From Streptomyces sp. CA-210063 (GTDB lineage Bacteria > Actinomycetota > Actinomycetes > Streptomycetales > Streptomycetaceae): a DNA stretch of 64,000 nucleotides. The position numbers and the translations under genes were made by a program. The notes under the pieces were generated by a model. That model worked only from the letters and a program-made list of their open reading frames with translations, did no database searches and was not told the origin of the DNA. Below are positions 9,058-18,288 of this stretch, in pieces (the stretch's first letter is position 1; each line of letters starts with the position of its first letter). The stretch covers positions 2,232,001-2,296,000 of the forward strand of contig NZ_CP102512.1 in NCBI RefSeq assembly GCF_024612015.1, read 5' to 3'.

Positions 9058-10412
9058 GCGTGGGGGGTCCCTTCGTTCTCGTGGGGGGCGGTCCGCGCGG
9101 AGTCGGCGGGGTCGGGGGCGTACTCGTCCTCGTCGAGGATGCGTCCCGCCGCGCGGCCGAAGCGGGTGCCGCGGGCGAAGGCGCCCATGAGGCGGGCGTT
9201 CTCCTCGGGCGAGCGGCCGGGCATGTCGTCGGCCGTCGCGGGCTCCGGCTCGGGGGCGGCCGTCCGCTTCGGGGTGCGCCTGCGGCGCTTGGGCAGTCCG
9301 CCCTCGGTGGTGCCCTCGGGGGCGCTGTCGGCGCGAGCCGGGCGGGAGGCGGTGTCGGTGTCGGGTGCGGGTGTCAGGTCGATCTGTGGCTCCGGGGCGG
9401 CGGGCTCCAGGTGGGTGAGCAGCGCGGCGGGCAGGAACGCGACGGCGCGGACGCCGCCGTACGGCGAGCGGGTGTCCACGGAGACGGTGAACCCGTAGCG
9501 CCGGGCGAGCACCCCGATGACGGCGAAGCCGAACTGGGGCGGGTCGTCGAGGCGGGTGACGTCCACCTCGCTGCGTCCACTGAGCAGACGGGTGGCGCGC
9601 TCCACGGCCTGGCCGTCCATGCCGACGCCCGCGTCGTCGATGACGACGCACGCGCCGTTGTGCACGTTCTGGACGTTGACCTCGACCGTGGTGTTGGGCT
9701 GCGAGTGCCGGGCCGCGTTGTCGAGCAGCTCGGCGATCGCGAGGACGACCGGTTCCACGGCGCGGCTCTCCACCGCGATGTCGACCTGGCCGTGGACGCG
9801 GACGCGCCGGTAGTCGCGGATGCGCGAGGTGGCGCCCCGGGCGACCTCGACGAGGGGGGAGGTGGCGCGCTGCCGGCCGGGCCAGGAGCCGCACAGTACG
9901 GCGATGGCCTGGGCGCGGCGGCCGAACTGGGCGTTGGTGTGGTCGACTTCGAGGAGGTCGCGCAGCACGTCGGGGTCGTCGTGCCGGTCCTGCATCTCGG
10001 AGATGGCCACCTGCTGCTCGTTGGCGAGGGCCTGGATCGAGCGCATCGACGCCTTGAGGGCGGCCTTGGCGGACTGGTCGGCGCGGGCCTGCGCGTGCTC
10101 GACGGCGCCGGAGAAGCGGGCCAGCACCTCGTCCAGGCCCTTGCCGAACTCCGTGTCGGCGAGCTGGGCGTCGAGCGGTCCGACGCCCGGCAGGTTCTGG
10201 CCGGGACGGTCCGCCAGGGCCGGCAGCCGGACCGTGACCAGATGGCGCAGCTCCTCCTCCCGGGCCCGCACGCCGTCGGCCAGGACGGCGTTCCGGCGGC
10301 GCTGCCGCCTGCTGATCCCGTGCTGGCGCAGCAGGAGTACGGCGGTGGCGAGCAGGGCCGCGGCCAGGGCCCAGGTCACCGCCTGCGGTATCGGTTCGGT
10401 CATGAGGTCCAC
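9054..10412 (-). CDS. cvnA: CvnA, sensor-kinase-like ATPase of conservon 1
   Basis: 452 residues. One membrane helix (about 11-31) is followed by a basic stretch, a helical region with LEVDH (about 155-159) where kinases carry the H-box, and a GHKL ATPase domain with N-box ELLDNAARHS (228-237), G1 DDAGVGM (259-265) and a later GFAVIGVLARRYG. The C-terminal 130 residues are a low-complexity Pro/Glu/Arg tail. Compared with conservon 2 CvnA it lacks the large N-terminal extension and second helix. It would signal to CvnB/C/D; autophosphorylation has not been established for the family. GTG 10412 has AAGGACTC upstream; ATG 10403 is an alternative. It is the first gene of the operon. Confidence 0.88.
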   Translation of the reverse strand: MDLMTEPIPQAVTWALAAALLATAVLLLRQHGISRRQRRRNAVLADGVRAREEELRHLVTVRLPALADRPGQNLPGVGPLDAQLADTEFGKGLDEVLARFSGAVEHAQARADQSAKAALKASMRSIQALANEQQVAISEMQDRHDDPDVLRDLLEVDHTNAQFGRRAQAIAVLCGSWPGRQRATSPLVEVARGATSRIRDYRRVRVHGQVDIAVESRAVEPVVLAIAELLDNAARHSQPNTTVEVNVQNVHNGACVVIDDAGVGMDGQAVERATRLLSGRSEVDVTRLDDPPQFGFAVIGVLARRYGFTVSVDTRSPYGGVRAVAFLPAALLTHLEPAAPEPQIDLTPAPDTDTASRPARADSAPEGTTEGGLPKRRRRTPKRTAAPEPEPATADDMPGRSPEENARLMGAFARGTRFGRAAGRILDEDEYAPDPADSARTAPHENEGTPHA

Positions 10413-10766
10413 GAGTCCTTAACGCCTCAAGTCCCCAGGCGTCCGCAGGTCCGGGACGCCGGGCGGGAGTTGACGGAGCGCCCGACGCTAGCTCGGCGAC
10501 CGCTCGGGTACTTTCCGTGACGCGCACGGAAGTTGCCACAGGGCGCATGAGTGGCGCAAGGGGCGCGCAGGGCTCGTGACACTGACCCCGGCATATTCGG
10601 CCACCTCGCCCGAGCGGCACGGCAACCGCTTGCCACGCTAGGGTGCCTTCCGGGTCCGACCGGATGGTAACTATCTTTGATCAAGCAGAAGTTGAAGATT
10701 TTCCCGCCGGGGACCGTAAGAGACCACAAGGACGGGGTCGGGAGCCGGCACAGGGGAGGAGCGGCG
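10413..10766. other. divergent promoter region between conservon 1 and the AraC gene
   Basis: About 350 bases separating two divergent units. From about 10660 to 10710 it is unusually AT-rich and holds the 8-bp palindrome ttgatcaa (10677-10684), plausibly the control region of the AraC-type gene. No gene seen. Confidence 0.45.
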
Positions 10767-11723
10767 TTGCCCGCGGGAAGCTACAGCGTCGAGACGCTGA
10801 CCACCGAGGAGTTGGACCCGCGCGAGCGTGCCGACTTCTGGACCGAGCAGATCGGCTCGTACCAGTCCCGGATGGGCTTCAGGTACGCCCAGTCGGACAA
10901 CTTCCGCGGCGAGACCGTCCGTCAGCGCACTGACACGTACCAATTGGTGAAGTACCGGTCGGACGAGATCGAGTACACGCGCACACTGCGCCAGGTCCGC
11001 CAGGACCCGGACGAGGACTACCGGCTGCTGCTGCCGATGAGCGGCGAGATAGTGCTGCGACAGGACGGCGAGGAGGCCCGGCTGACCCCGGGCACCGCGG
11101 CGCTGGTCACCTTCGCCTCGCCCTTCCAGTGCCTCCAGAGCGACGCCATCGACGCGTTCATCTTCACCATCCCGGCCCGCGAGGTGGACGGCCGGCTCAA
11201 CGCCAGGTCACCGGTCGCCAGTGGTCTGAACCTCTCCTGCGGCCTCGGCCGTATCGTCGGCTCGATGCTGACCGGTCTGCACGAGGAGCGGGAGCACCTC
11301 ACCGACCCGGAGTTCAACGCCGTCTCCGACCGGGTCGTGGAGCTGGTGTGCATGCTCACCGCCGGCGACGACCGCCCCGACACCCCGGGACAGTTGGGCG
11401 AGGTGGAGACGATGGTCCGTCGTCATGTGCGCGACCACGCGGCCGACCCCAACCTCACGGGTACGACGATGGCGCGCGCTCTCGGCTGGTCGCTGCGCCA
11501 GATCCAACTCGCCCTGCAGAAAGCGGGAACCACACCCCGCGAGCTGATCCGCGAGGAGCGACTGCGCCTGGTCCGGGACCACTTACTGTGCGCGAAGTGC
11601 GAGCACATGACGATCACGGATCTCGCCTACTCCGCCGGCTTCTCCTCCGCGAGCGCCCTGAGCACGACCTTCCGACGGCGCTACGGCGTCAGCCCACGGG
11701 AGATGCGCCAGAGCATGCGTTGA
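10767..11723 (+). CDS. AraC-family transcriptional regulator
   Basis: 318 residues. The N-terminal half (about 20-180) resembles the AraC-binding-like/cupin sensing domain, with YRLLLPMSGEIVLRQDGEEARLTPGTAALV. The C-terminal 100 residues are a double helix-turn-helix (TMARALGWSLRQIQLALQKAGTTP and ITDLAYSAGFSSASALSTTFRRRYG). I chose TTG 10767 because a strong GGGGAGGAG lies six bases before it; the frame stays open upstream but in AT-rich sequence. It is transcribed away from conservon 1 and toward conservon 2, and might regulate either. Ligand unknown. Confidence 0.85.
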   Translation: MPAGSYSVETLTTEELDPRERADFWTEQIGSYQSRMGFRYAQSDNFRGETVRQRTDTYQLVKYRSDEIEYTRTLRQVRQDPDEDYRLLLPMSGEIVLRQDGEEARLTPGTAALVTFASPFQCLQSDAIDAFIFTIPAREVDGRLNARSPVASGLNLSCGLGRIVGSMLTGLHEEREHLTDPEFNAVSDRVVELVCMLTAGDDRPDTPGQLGEVETMVRRHVRDHAADPNLTGTTMARALGWSLRQIQLALQKAGTTPRELIREERLRLVRDHLLCAKCEHMTITDLAYSAGFSSASALSTTFRRRYGVSPREMRQSMR

Positions 11724-12364
11724 CTCAACTCCTCCTTGGAACAAGGCAGTTCGGCAAAGGAGCCGCACCGGGGGGACGACCCGGCGAGTAGGTTCTCACA
11801 CCTGCCCCTCCCGAACTTCCGTTGAAGTCTAAAGCTTAGTCAAAGCATAGCCAGTCATGTCGATCTTGCTCGCCCTCGTCGAGCCGAGCGCCACCTCGTC
11901 GATCCGAGCACCCCTTCGCAAGCGGGCGCACCGTATGTTTTCCGCCTTGTTGGTGTGAATGTTGCCGGGATTCGGCGTGCGCACCGTGTGCGACCGGAGG
12001 TCCCGCGCGGCCACCCGGGCATGCCATAAGCCCAGTTGAGGGACGATTGCACAGCGGCCAAGCGGTGTGAACCCGGCGTACCGCGCCGGCCGGAACGGCC
12101 CGGATCGCGTTCCGTCGGGACGGAACCCGCAGGTGGTCAGCCGCCCGACAGCCCCTCTTTCACAGATGGTGCGGCGCCCTCGCCGAGGTGTGAAGAACTG
12201 TTGCGGCGCCACCCCGTGAAGAGACGGTAAAAAGGCGTCGCAGACCCTTGCCGCCGCTGACGGCACCTCAGGTGACAGACCTCCCCTGAGCGTCTAGGAC
12301 CGCTGGTCAGATAGTTGACGTTCTTCGCTACTCTGTCGCGTACTGGCTGATCGAGAGGACTCCG
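11724..12364. other. intergenic region upstream of conservon 2
   Basis: About 640 bases with no convincing gene. A minus-strand open frame (11829-12266) lacks coding bias and family resemblance. The region is relatively AT-rich around 11820-11960 and should contain the conservon 2 promoter; a TTGACG lies at about 12315 without a good -10 partner. Confidence 0.4.
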
Positions 12365-14161
12365 ATGCCTGAACCCCCACCCTTCGCAACGACCCCGGAT
12401 CATGGTCGGCCGGACACGACGACGCCCCCGCGTCGCCACCGGCACGGAAAGACCGGGGCGTCGGATTCCGCGGATTCCTCTGCGCCGCAGCCCCGGCTGA
12501 CGCGGCTCGCCGTACTCCCCGCCGCGTTCATGGCCGGAATATCCACCGCCGTCACGGGCACGGTCCTGCGGCTGCAGGAGGGCACGGCCGACGCAGCCAC
12601 CTGGGGTGTGCTGGCGGGCGGCGCGGTCCTCGGCTGCGGCTGCCTGGCCGGTGCCGTGATGGCGGCGAAGTCCCGGGCCAGGACCGATTCACGGCGCGTC
12701 GAGTCGCTGCGGCAGGCCGTCACCACCGGCAACTGGGCGCTCGACGAGGACCTGACCCGCCTCAAGCGGGGCGAACAGTTGGCGTCCCGCGGCTTCGCCT
12801 ACCAGGCGCCACGCGCCGAAGACCCGTACCAGCAGCTGGAGTACGACGTCACGGCGGCGCAGCACCGGGCCAGGGAAGCGCTGATCTGGGCGGCGAACTA
12901 CTTCCAGGCCGCCTCCGACGACAACAGCGACAAGGTCGAGGTCTTCGTCAACCTCGCCCGCCGGCTGCAGTCGCTCGTCCACCGCACCATCCGTGAGCTG
13001 GACGATCTGGAGAACCAGGTCGAGGACCCGGACCTGCTCCGGCGCATCTTCGGCATCGACCACCTGGCCACCCGAATACGCCGGCACGCGGAGAACCTCG
13101 CGGTGCTCGGTGGCGCGGTCTCCCGTCGCCAGTGGACCAATCCAGTGACGCTGACCGAGGTGCTGCGGTCCTCCATCGCCGAGGTCGAGCAGTACTCCCG
13201 CGTCAAGCTGGTGCCGCCCATCGAGGGCACCCTGCGGGGCCACGCGGTCGCCGACGTCATCCACCTGCTGGCCGAACTGGTCGAGAACGCCACCATGTTC
13301 TCCCACCCGGACACCCAGATCCTCCTGCGCTCCCGCCGGGTGACCGCCGGCATCGCCATCGAGGTGGAGGACCGCGGCCTGGGCATACCCCAGGAGGACC
13401 AGGACCGGATCAACACGCTGCTCTCCGACCCGGCCCGCATCGACGTCGCCAAACTGCTCGCCGACGGCCGGATCGGTCTGTTCGTGGTCTCGTCCCTGGC
13501 CCGCCGGCACGGCATCGCGGTCCAACTGCAGGGCAACATCTACGGCGGCGTCCAGGCGATCCTGGTGCTTCCGCAGGGGCTGCTGGGTCAGGAGGAGGGG
13601 CAGGCGCCCGTCCAGGCGCCGGTCCAGATACGGCCTGCCGCCCCCCAGCCGGCGCAGGCGCCGCCCGCGCCCGCTTGGGAGACCCCGTCCCACTCGGCTC
13701 CGCCGGTCGCCGTACCGGCCCACGCGCACCACGCCGGTCCCCCGGTCGCCGTGCCCGCCCAGGCCGGCCCCCCGGCCGGCGTGCCGCAGCGGTCGGCCGC
13801 CCCCGCGCCGCCCCCGCCGGCCGCCCGGCACGAGCGGGCACAGCCGGTCTCCGACGTACGGCCCGAGTACCGCCCCACGGGCTACGACCGCCCGTCGGCC
13901 GCACCGCACGGGTCCCGTCCGTCCGGCAGGCCGATCCTGCCGAAGCGCCGTGCGATGGAGCATCTGGCCCCCGAGCTCCGCCACGGTCCCGCGCGTCCCG
14001 AGACCAACGAACAGGACCTGAACTTCAGCCCCGGCCTCCTGGCCGGAATCAATCGAGGCTTCGGTCTCGCCGGCGCGACCTCCGACGCGATCCCCGTCGA
14101 CGACACGCGCTGGGCCTCGCCCCAACCGCAAGGAGAAGAACCCCACCATGGTGAGCGATAG
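12365..14161 (+). CDS. cvnA: CvnA, sensor-kinase-like ATPase of conservon 2
   Basis: 598 residues. Two membrane helices (about 47-69 and 80-100) are followed by a coiled region, the DH-containing box FGIDHLATRIRRHAENLAVL (229-248), and a GHKL ATPase domain: N-box AELVENATMFSHP (303-315), G1 EDRGLGIP (335-342), G2 around GRIGLFVVSSLARRHG. The last 190 residues are a Pro/Ala-rich disordered tail with repeated PVAVPA motifs. ATG 12365 follows GAGAGGACTCCG. The 3' end overlaps cvnB by 14 bases. It is the membrane input of the conservon module; the signal is unknown. Confidence 0.92.
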   Translation: MPEPPPFATTPDHGRPDTTTPPRRHRHGKTGASDSADSSAPQPRLTRLAVLPAAFMAGISTAVTGTVLRLQEGTADAATWGVLAGGAVLGCGCLAGAVMAAKSRARTDSRRVESLRQAVTTGNWALDEDLTRLKRGEQLASRGFAYQAPRAEDPYQQLEYDVTAAQHRAREALIWAANYFQAASDDNSDKVEVFVNLARRLQSLVHRTIRELDDLENQVEDPDLLRRIFGIDHLATRIRRHAENLAVLGGAVSRRQWTNPVTLTEVLRSSIAEVEQYSRVKLVPPIEGTLRGHAVADVIHLLAELVENATMFSHPDTQILLRSRRVTAGIAIEVEDRGLGIPQEDQDRINTLLSDPARIDVAKLLADGRIGLFVVSSLARRHGIAVQLQGNIYGGVQAILVLPQGLLGQEEGQAPVQAPVQIRPAAPQPAQAPPAPAWETPSHSAPPVAVPAHAHHAGPPVAVPAQAGPPAGVPQRSAAPAPPPPAARHERAQPVSDVRPEYRPTGYDRPSAAPHGSRPSGRPILPKRRAMEHLAPELRHGPARPETNEQDLNFSPGLLAGINRGFGLAGATSDAIPVDDTRWASPQPQGEEPHHGER

Positions 14162-14585
14162 CCATCCCACCGGACAGAACATCGACTGGCTGCTGGAGAA
14201 CCTCAAGAAGACCGTCCCCGGTACCCGCCAGGTGCTGTTGCTCTCGTCCGACGGCTTGAGCAAGGCACATGTGGATCTGGGCGCCGACGACGCCGACCGG
14301 CTGGCCGCGATAGCCTCCGGGCTCAACTCCCTGGGCCGTTCCTTCGGCCACGACAGGGTGCTGGGCAACGGCGGCACCGTCCGCCAGGTCATCGTGGAAC
14401 TGCACAACGGCATCCTCATCGTGGCCTCGGCGGGCCACGGCGCCGTGCTGGCGGTCACCGCGGACTCGTCGACGCACACCGAGACGCTCGGCTACGAGAT
14501 GGGCATGCTGATCCGGGCCGTGCAGCCGTTCCTCGCCACGCCGGCCCGCCGCTCCACCACCGCACCGTCCCGCGCGGGGATGTGA
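14148..14585 (+). CDS. cvnB: CvnB, roadblock/LC7 protein of conservon 2
   Basis: 145 residues, roadblock/LC7 fold beginning NIDWLLENLKKTVPGTRQVLLLSSDGLSK. Predicted GTPase-regulating partner of the downstream CvnD. ATG 14148 has AAGGAGAAG 10 bases upstream, inside the cvnA end, and GTG 14151 is also possible. The next gene begins four bases after its stop, so the cluster is one operon. Its last 20 residues (RRSTTAPSRAGM) form a basic tail beyond the fold. Confidence 0.92.
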   Translation: MVSDSHPTGQNIDWLLENLKKTVPGTRQVLLLSSDGLSKAHVDLGADDADRLAAIASGLNSLGRSFGHDRVLGNGGTVRQVIVELHNGILIVASAGHGAVLAVTADSSTHTETLGYEMGMLIRAVQPFLATPARRSTTAPSRAGM

Positions 14586-14589
14586 CGCG

Positions 14590-14958
14590 GTGACGGACGA
14601 GATGTTCCTGGACGAGGAGGCCGGACGCTTAGTCCGGCCGTTCACCGTCAGCAACGGGCGCACTCGGCCCTCGACACCGTTCGACCTGCTCACCCTGGTG
14701 ATGGCCACCGGCATCCAGCCGAGCATCGACCTCGGCCCCGACCACGACATGGTGCTCGGCCTGTGCGTCAGGCCGGTGCCGGTGGTCGAGGTGTCCGCGC
14801 GGATGAACCTGCCGGTCGCCGTCACCAAAGTCCTACTGTCCGACCTAGTGCAGCACGAGGCGCTCACCGCACGGGCGCCCCGTGCCGTCGAGGCGGCCTC
14901 CGCCGCCAACCGAGAAGTTCTGGAGGCGGTGCTTGATGGCCTACGCGCACGACTCTGA
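14590..14958 (+). CDS. cvnC: CvnC, DUF742 protein of conservon 2
   Basis: 122 residues, DUF742 domain: RLVRPFTVSNGRTRP at the N-terminus, the helical segment VEVSARMNLPVAVTKVLLSDL in the middle and VLEAVLDGLRARL at the end, nearly the same ending as its conservon 1 paralogue. GTG 14590 begins just after the cvnB stop and has GGGGATGTGACGC before it. The end overlaps cvnD by 23 bases, exactly as in conservon 1. Confidence 0.9.
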   Translation: MTDEMFLDEEAGRLVRPFTVSNGRTRPSTPFDLLTLVMATGIQPSIDLGPDHDMVLGLCVRPVPVVEVSARMNLPVAVTKVLLSDLVQHEALTARAPRAVEAASAANREVLEAVLDGLRARL

Positions 14959-15538
14959 CCCTTTCCCGACCGCCCTCAAGATCCTTGTAGCGGGAGGATT
15001 CGGGGTGGGCAAGACGACCTTCGTGGGCGCGGTCAGCGAGATCGCGCCGCTGAGCACCGAGGAGGTCATCACCACGGCCAGTGTCCGCACGGACAGCCTC
15101 GACGGGGTGGAGGACAAGTTCACCACCACGGTGGCCATGGACTTCGGCCGGATCACCCTCGACTCGAACCATGTCCTGTATCTGTTCGGTACGCCCGGGC
15201 AGGAACGATTCTGGTTCATGTGGGACGAACTGTCCGACGGGGCGCTGGGCGCGGTGGTGCTCGCCGACACCCGCCGGCTCGACGCGTGCTTCCCCGCGGT
15301 GGACTTCTTCGAGGTGCGCGGCATCCCGTTCGTCGTGGGGGTCAACGAGTTCGACGGTGCGTACGAGTACTCCACCGAAGAGGTCCGCGACGCCATCGGC
15401 CTGAAGTCCAACGCCCCGATCGTGTTCTGCGACGCCCGGCACTGCAGCTCCGGTACGGGTGTGCTCGTCGAACTCGTGCAGCATCTGCTCGGCATGACCC
15501 CCGGCGTGGCGACGCACCAGCCACCCGTGCTCCGTTGA
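14936..15538 (+). CDS. cvnD: CvnD small GTPase of conservon 2
   Basis: 200 residues. P-loop GGFGVGKTT (20-28), MDFGRITL and LFGTPGQERF for the switch/G3 region, and G4-like NEFD. The Gln of PGQ, where catalytic Gln or substitutes sit in Ras-like proteins, is present. ATG 14936 has TGGAGG upstream and lies within the cvnC end. Predicted output GTPase of the module, regulated by CvnB; effectors are unknown, but the adjacent GAF protein is a candidate. Confidence 0.92.
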   Translation: MAYAHDSDPFPTALKILVAGGFGVGKTTFVGAVSEIAPLSTEEVITTASVRTDSLDGVEDKFTTTVAMDFGRITLDSNHVLYLFGTPGQERFWFMWDELSDGALGAVVLADTRRLDACFPAVDFFEVRGIPFVVGVNEFDGAYEYSTEEVRDAIGLKSNAPIVFCDARHCSSGTGVLVELVQHLLGMTPGVATHQPPVLR

Positions 15539-15575
15539 TTCTTGCTCAACCCAGCCGACCCCGAACGGAGTTCTC

Positions 15576-16157
15576 ATGAACAGCCCCTACACCTCCTATG
15601 AGCCGCCGCTCGACCGTCTGCTCCTGACCCCGGAGGATCCGGCCGCCCCGCAACGCGCTGCCAGGCTCACCCAGCTGGGGCTGAACACCCCCCGGGCCGA
15701 GTTCGACGAGTTCGCGCGCCGGCTGGCCCTGGAGCTGGACGCGCCGTACGCGATGGTCAACTTCGTCGACGACAGGCGCCAGTTCTTCGCCGGGCTCTAC
15801 ACGCCCGACGCCGGGCCCGTGAACATCGCGCAGGGGCAGGCGGCCGAGACCTCGATGAGCCGGGAGATGCGCCTGGATCACGGGTTCTGCCCGCACACCG
15901 TCAAGCGGACCGCGGCGCTGGTGCTCGACGACGTCTGCGACTACCCGCGGTTCGCGGGCAACCCGGTCGTCGACGAGATCGGCATCCGCTCCTACATGGG
16001 CGCGCCGCTGGTCGACACGCTGGCGGGGATCAACCTCGGCACGATCTGTGTCGTCGACACCGACTCCCGGACGTGGGGGCGGCAACGGCTGGAAATCATC
16101 AAGCGCATGGCCCAGGAGATGTCCGACCAGATCCAGGTCATCGCCGGCGGCAACTGA
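15576..16157 (+). CDS. GAF-domain protein linked to conservon 2
   Basis: 193 residues: a single GAF domain (about 35-190) with PYAMVNFVDDRRQFFAG, CPHTV and YMGAPLVD...GTICVVD motifs typical of soluble GAF sensors. No output domain is fused. It lies 37 bases after cvnD on the same strand and ends before a strong terminator, so it is probably the fifth gene of the operon, where conservon 1 has a P450. Ligand unknown; a sensor or effector role with CvnD is inference. ATG 15576 has CGGAG at suitable spacing. Confidence 0.88.
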   Translation: MNSPYTSYEPPLDRLLLTPEDPAAPQRAARLTQLGLNTPRAEFDEFARRLALELDAPYAMVNFVDDRRQFFAGLYTPDAGPVNIAQGQAAETSMSREMRLDHGFCPHTVKRTAALVLDDVCDYPRFAGNPVVDEIGIRSYMGAPLVDTLAGINLGTICVVDTDSRTWGRQRLEIIKRMAQEMSDQIQVIAGGN

Positions 16158-16226
16158 GCCCCGCCGGGGCACCGCCGGGCCGTGGGTCGAGGGGGAGCGG
16201 GCCGCCGGGCATCCGGCTCACGAAAG

Positions 16227-16252
16227 CCGCGGACACGACGTTGTGTCCGCGG
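16227..16252. terminator. hairpin terminator with T-tail
   Basis: 10-bp stem ccgcggacac / gtgtccgcgg, six-base loop, followed by TTT on the plus strand. It ends the conservon 2 operon and faces the acyl-CoA dehydrogenase gene, so it may work in both directions. Confidence 0.8.
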
Positions 16253-16264
16253 TTTCTCTGCTGC

Positions 16265-17491
16265 CTAGCCCACCGGACTCAACTCCGCCTCCCGCGGCTC
16301 GACCTGCGGGGTACGGACCAGATCGGCGAGCCGCTCGGACCACTGGCCCTTGTTCTCGCCGAGCGCGAACTCGCCGAGCCTGAGGCCCTGGATCTCGGAG
16401 GTGCCGGCGGGGGCGTAGATGTGGAAGGCGTCGCGCAGATAGCGCTCCACCGGGCGGTCGGTGAACAGGCCGCAGGCCGCGTGCATCTTCACGGACGCCT
16501 GGGCGGACTCGATGGACGACTCGACGTTGAAGAGTTTGGCGGACATCAGCTCGACGTCGCAGGGCCGCCCGTGGTCCAGCAGATGCGCGGCGAGATAGGC
16601 GCTCTGCCGCGCGAGGGTGAGGCGTTGCAGCATCCGCCCCAGCTCGATCTTGATGTTGGGGAGGTGCCCCAACGGCTTTCCGTAGCGGTTCACTTCACCG
16701 CAGTACCGGGCGGTCTCCTCGAACACCGCCTGGTGGATGCCCAGGGACACCGCCGTCAGGTTGAGGCGGCCGTAGAGCACCGACGACGAGTAGGCGACGG
16801 CCAGTCCGTCGCCCTCCTCGCCGAGCCGGTTGGCGGCCGGCACCCGGCAGTTGTCGAAGATCAGCTCCCCGAAGCTGAAGCCGTGCAGGCCCATGGCGGG
16901 CACCTGCTCGGCGAGGGAGAAGCCGGGCCGGTCGGACTCGACGAGAAACGCCGTCATGCCCTTGGAGCCCGGGCCGGTGCGGACGACGACACCGTGCACG
17001 TCCCCCACGTGACTGTTGCCGACGAAGACCTTGCGGCCGTTGAGCAGGTAGTCGTCGCCGTCCCGTACGGCGCTGCTCTCCATGCCGGCTACATGGCCCC
17101 CCGACCCCGGCTCGGTGACCGCGATGGTCGGCAGCACCTCTCCCGCGGCGATCCTCGGCAGCCAGCTCCGCTTCTGGCTCTCGTCCCCGAAGTGGATGAT
17201 CTTGGCGACACCGAGCTGGGAGGCCTGGACCATCGCCCCCATCGCGCCGCTGACCCGGGACAGTTCCTCGATGATGATGGTTTTGGCGAGATGACCCGCG
17301 CCCATGCCGCCGTAGACCGGGTCGATCGTGGCGCCGATCCACCCCTGCTGGGCAATGAGCCTGGAGAGCCCCACCAGAGCGGTACGGGAGGCCTCCATCT
17401 CGGGTATCAGCGGTCGTACCACACGCTCGGCGAACTCGCGTACACGCTGCCGTAGATCCTCGTGGTCCTGTGTTGTGAAGACGTGTTCCAC
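16265..17491 (-). CDS. acyl-CoA dehydrogenase-like flavoprotein
   Basis: 408 residues with the full three-domain acyl-CoA dehydrogenase layout: N-terminal helices, a middle beta-domain with TEPGSGGHVAGM, and C-terminal helices ending AFHIYAPAGTSEIQGLRLGEFALG. FAD-dependent alpha,beta-dehydrogenation of an acyl thioester is expected. In the common family the catalytic Glu sits in YEGT; here the segment is YAPAGT, so that Glu is absent and another base, or no dehydrogenation, must be considered. GTG 17491 has GAAGGG upstream. It stands alone between conservon loci, so its substrate cannot be guessed from neighbours. Confidence 0.85.
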   Translation of the reverse strand: MEHVFTTQDHEDLRQRVREFAERVVRPLIPEMEASRTALVGLSRLIAQQGWIGATIDPVYGGMGAGHLAKTIIIEELSRVSGAMGAMVQASQLGVAKIIHFGDESQKRSWLPRIAAGEVLPTIAVTEPGSGGHVAGMESSAVRDGDDYLLNGRKVFVGNSHVGDVHGVVVRTGPGSKGMTAFLVESDRPGFSLAEQVPAMGLHGFSFGELIFDNCRVPAANRLGEEGDGLAVAYSSSVLYGRLNLTAVSLGIHQAVFEETARYCGEVNRYGKPLGHLPNIKIELGRMLQRLTLARQSAYLAAHLLDHGRPCDVELMSAKLFNVESSIESAQASVKMHAACGLFTDRPVERYLRDAFHIYAPAGTSEIQGLRLGEFALGENKGQWSERLADLVRTPQVEPREAELSPVG

Positions 17492-18288
17492 GCCAAGCCC
17501 TTCTCGCGTTTCCCCGCGCCCGGGGAGGCGCGGAGGCTGTACGTCAGGCTGTGGTTCCAAGGGGGGACCTGGCCGACGTGCAACATGGTCTACAAATCAA
17601 CCTCTCACGCCAAGATCATCTAGTGGGTTTGGCCGAAACATGGGCTGTTGAAATCTGAGCTCCAATGTGGGAGACGAGGATGGCGATGTCCGCATTTTGA
17701 TACTTTCCGAGTCGAACTTGTCCGGTTCCCCCGGCCCGGAATCGGGCAACCGCCGACCTGCACCACCAGGCACACCCGGTTCGGGGCGCGTCCCCTCGGC
17801 ACTGTGCACCGCCAAATACCAAACTGCCGGGCCGTCTGCGCAGGTTTGAGCAGGTCGACACAGATTTTAGGCCACGCCTTCACGCGCCCGATGTGGCCGG
17901 GTAGTGCCGATCCTGAGGGCTTGCTGTGTCGACAAGTCTGCTTCCGCTTGGCCCGCCGGAAGCACTCGCTCCGCCGAGCCGTCCCGAGCCCGCCGCGTCG
18001 GCCTCCGGAGACCTCGTCAATTGCTGCCGCCCTGCGGCAGGTTGCGGTCGGAGGGGTGCTGACGACGGGGCTCGGGTCCTGATACCGTTCCGTCCGCCCG
18101 CTGACATCCGCCGACGGCGCGTCAAGCCGGAGCACCGGGGATGCCGGGCACCTCGCAGCACCCTTATCGCCATCGGATGTTCGCTGTCGTACGAGGAATC
18201 AGATGCCAGGCACCCTCCCCCGCGCTCGAACGGACTCGCGCGGAGGGACCCCCAACGGCCGCACACGCAGCACGACACGGTGGCCCGG
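17492..18288. other. long gene-poor spacer before conservon locus 3
   Basis: About 800 bases without a credible gene and noticeably less GC-rich (about 17590-17900) than its surroundings. Several open frames cross it but none has codon bias or family resemblance. Because the next ORF resembles only the tail of CvnA, this stretch occupies the place where a cvnA body would be expected. Confidence 0.45.

Noticed and set aside
11829..12266. Minus-strand frame of 145 codons in the spacer before conservon 2
   Set aside because: No codon bias, no ribosome site and no recognisable features.
17620..18135. Minus-strand frame in the spacer before locus 3
   Set aside because: Composition and codon use do not match real genes; the region looks non-coding.
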